Below are positions 13,382 to 14,566 of a stretch of DNA of 14,566 nt, piece after piece. The DNA is from JAHIYG01 sp041306075 (GTDB taxonomy: Archaea > Altiarchaeota > Altiarchaeia > IMC4 > SCGC-AAA252-I15): the NCBI GenBank assembly GCA_041306075.1, contig JBFYKH010000043.1, positions 1 through 14,566 on the forward strand, read 5' to 3'. The position numbers and the translations under genes were made by a program. Position 1 is the stretch's first letter; each line of letters begins with the position of its first letter. A model generated the notes under the pieces. It ran no database searches, was not told the origin of the DNA, and saw only the letters and a list, made by a program, of their open reading frames with translations.

Positions 13382-14337
13382 TGCTGTCCGAGATTTCGGG
13401 TTATCTCGCTTACGTGTTCTTCGGGTTGGCCCGCAGTTCGGCGCTCGGGTCATCAGTCGAGTTCTTCATCTACGATTCCGTCAAGATAGTCCTAATCCTC
13501 TTCCTGATGGTGTTCTTCATAGGCTTCCTCAGGACTTACGTGTCGGCCTTGCGGGTGAAGGCGCTGTTGTCGGGGAGGAGGCGTCTTTTGAGCTACTCCG
13601 TGGCTGCGTGTTTCGGGGCTGTCACCCCGTTCTGCAGCTGCTCGTCGATTCCCCTCTTCATCGGGTTCATGGAGGCGGGCGTTCCGCTCGGGGCGGCTTT
13701 CGCGTTTCTGGTGACTTCGCCCCTGATTAACGAGTACCTTGCCGTCCTGATGGTCGGCTTGTTCGGCTGGAAGATTGCGGCGGCGTACGTCCTGTTCGGC
13801 CTGTTGTTGGGTGTCGCGTCCGGCTATGTCGTCGACCGGCTGGGTATGCGGGGCGAGGTGGTGGAGGGCTTGTCGTCGCTCGGCGGTGCGGCCGAGGAGG
13901 GTTTCACGGGCTTCAGGTCCCGGGTGGCGTACGGCTTCGCGGAGGCGAAGTCGATTTCCTCGGGGATGCTGCCGTGGGTGCTTGCGGGCGTCGGCGTCGG
14001 GGCTTTCATACACGGTTACGTGCCAGGGGGGGCGTTGGAGTCAGCTGTCAGCTCCGTGGGCGTCTTCTCGGTTCCGCTCGCGGTCCTCGTCGGGATTCCA
14101 CTGTATGCGAACTGCAGTTCCATCGTCCCCGTTGCCGTGGTCCTATTCCAGAAGGGCGTTCCGCTCGGGACCGCGCTCGCCTTCATGATGGCGGTGTCGG
14201 GGCTGAGTCTCCCGGAGGCTGTCATCCTGCGGCGGGTCCTGAAGGTCAGGCTGATACTCGTCTTCTTCGGCATCGTGGGCGCTGGCATAGTCCTCGTCGG
14301 GTACCTGTTCAACGCCCTTGAGCCGTTGCTTGTTTAA
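13381..14337 (+). CDS. DUF318/ArsP-type permease (metal or metalloid efflux)
   Basis: This 318-residue membrane protein has about eight hydrophobic segments in two halves. The family hallmark in the first half is TPFCSCSSIPLFIGF (about 82-96), with two cysteines in a helix, followed by GVPLGAAFAFLVTSPLINEY. The second half repeats the pattern with YANCSSIVPVA and GVPLGTALAFMMA, an internal inverted-repeat-like architecture. Family members include the organoarsenical exporter ArsP and SO_0444-type proposed copper/zinc exporters, so the substrate is open. I chose the ATG at 13381, which overlaps the preceding TGA by one base; a GTG four codons earlier is possible. The Cys-rich peptide before it probably works with it. 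A loop with Glu and Gly (about 150-185) separates the halves. Confidence 0.88.
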   Translation: MLSEISGYLAYVFFGLARSSALGSSVEFFIYDSVKIVLILFLMVFFIGFLRTYVSALRVKALLSGRRRLLSYSVAACFGAVTPFCSCSSIPLFIGFMEAGVPLGAAFAFLVTSPLINEYLAVLMVGLFGWKIAAAYVLFGLLLGVASGYVVDRLGMRGEVVEGLSSLGGAAEEGFTGFRSRVAYGFAEAKSISSGMLPWVLAGVGVGAFIHGYVPGGALESAVSSVGVFSVPLAVLVGIPLYANCSSIVPVAVVLFQKGVPLGTALAFMMAVSGLSLPEAVILRRVLKVRLILVFFGIVGAGIVLVGYLFNALEPLLV

Positions 14338-14358
14338 GCGTCCGGCGTATTACTATAC

Positions 14359-14566
14359 ATGCATCTCTCGTCCGAGCTTGGGCTGCGGCTTGGGAAGGTG
14401 AGGTCCCAGATGCGCGTGGAGGGCGTCCAAGCCCTTTACGCGTCTGATGAGGCCGCCCTGCGGTATCTTACTGGAAAGGACACCGGCAGGCTCCTTGTCA
14501 CGCGCTCCGGCGCCGTCCTCTGGGTGAAGGGGGTGTACCGGGAGCTTTACGCTGGGACTTACGGGT
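14359..14566 (+). CDS. M24-family Xaa-Pro peptidase-like protein (partial, N-terminus only)
   Basis: Sixty-nine codons are visible before the window ends. The sequence reads as the start of a creatinase-type N-terminal domain: a first helix (SSELGLRLGKVRSQMRVEGV) then the strand ALYASDEAALRYLTG, which matches the usual pattern of ...D..N..YLTG in Xaa-Pro aminopeptidases and prolidases. The metal-binding catalytic domain would lie beyond the window, so activity cannot be judged. The ATG at 14359 is 21 bases after the permease stop and has no clear Shine-Dalgarno. TGTTTAAG (14331-14338) over the permease stop could be a TATA box about 25 bases upstream, giving a leaderless message, or the gene may continue the operon. 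Confidence 0.7.
   Translation, partial: MHLSSELGLRLGKVRSQMRVEGVQALYASDEAALRYLTGKDTGRLLVTRSGAVLWVKGVYRELYAGTYG

Overview
The window is a GC-rich, gene-dense piece of an archaeal chromosome. The archaeal assignment rests on established markers: an RNase P protein of the Rpp30 type, the COG1325 RNA-binding protein (predicted exosome-associated), an Sm-like protein next to ribosomal protein L37e, a tRNA-Val(GAC) without encoded CCA, a single-domain KaiC-like ATPase, and TATA-like boxes about 25-30 bases upstream of start codons that have no Shine-Dalgarno site (leaderless genes). The lineage cannot be fixed from sequence alone. The long secreted-type thiol protein with a Thr-rich linker and an Asp/Cys-rich motif would fit a DPANN-type or deep euryarchaeal genome, but that is only an impression.

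Layout. Bases 1-708 (minus) hold the N-terminal part of a probable nucleotidyltransferase-fold protein, divergent from a complete SMC ATPase (760-4206, plus). SMC ends in a 4-base convergent stop overlap with a small membrane protein of the metal-dependent hydrolase (YdjM/DUF457) type (4203-4688, minus). Next comes a GNAT acetyltransferase resembling archaeal N-acetylglutamate synthases (4788-5243, plus). It converges on a two-gene minus operon: a KaiC-like ATPase (5954-6655) followed after 2 bases by a NicO/UreH-like permease with a His-rich loop (5244-5951). Bases 6696-9908 (minus) are a tightly overlapping operon for tRNA charging and RNA processing: metG, the COG1325 protein and rnp3. Bases 10021-11844 (minus) encode a membrane-anchored protein with two near-duplicate CPYG thioredoxin-fold domains around a third CxxC domain.

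The right part (plus) has the Lsm-L37e pair, tRNA-Val(GAC), and about 180 bases of tandem hairpin elements that repeat the 3' end of that tRNA. An unrecognised minus-strand gene (12722-13153) follows. Next is a 46-residue Cys-rich peptide whose stop codon overlaps the start of a DUF318/ArsP-type permease. The window closes with the start of an M24-type (Xaa-Pro peptidase-like) protein.

Four spots deserve a second look: the tRNA-derived tandem hairpins, with apparent compensatory changes between copies; the metallothionein-like peptide coupled to the DUF318 permease; the triple thioredoxin-fold protein with a Lys/Ala-rich cytoplasmic tail; and the KaiC-like/metal permease pair. No CRISPR array, insertion sequence, integrase or rRNA gene was seen. 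Every gap between genes is under 200 bases.
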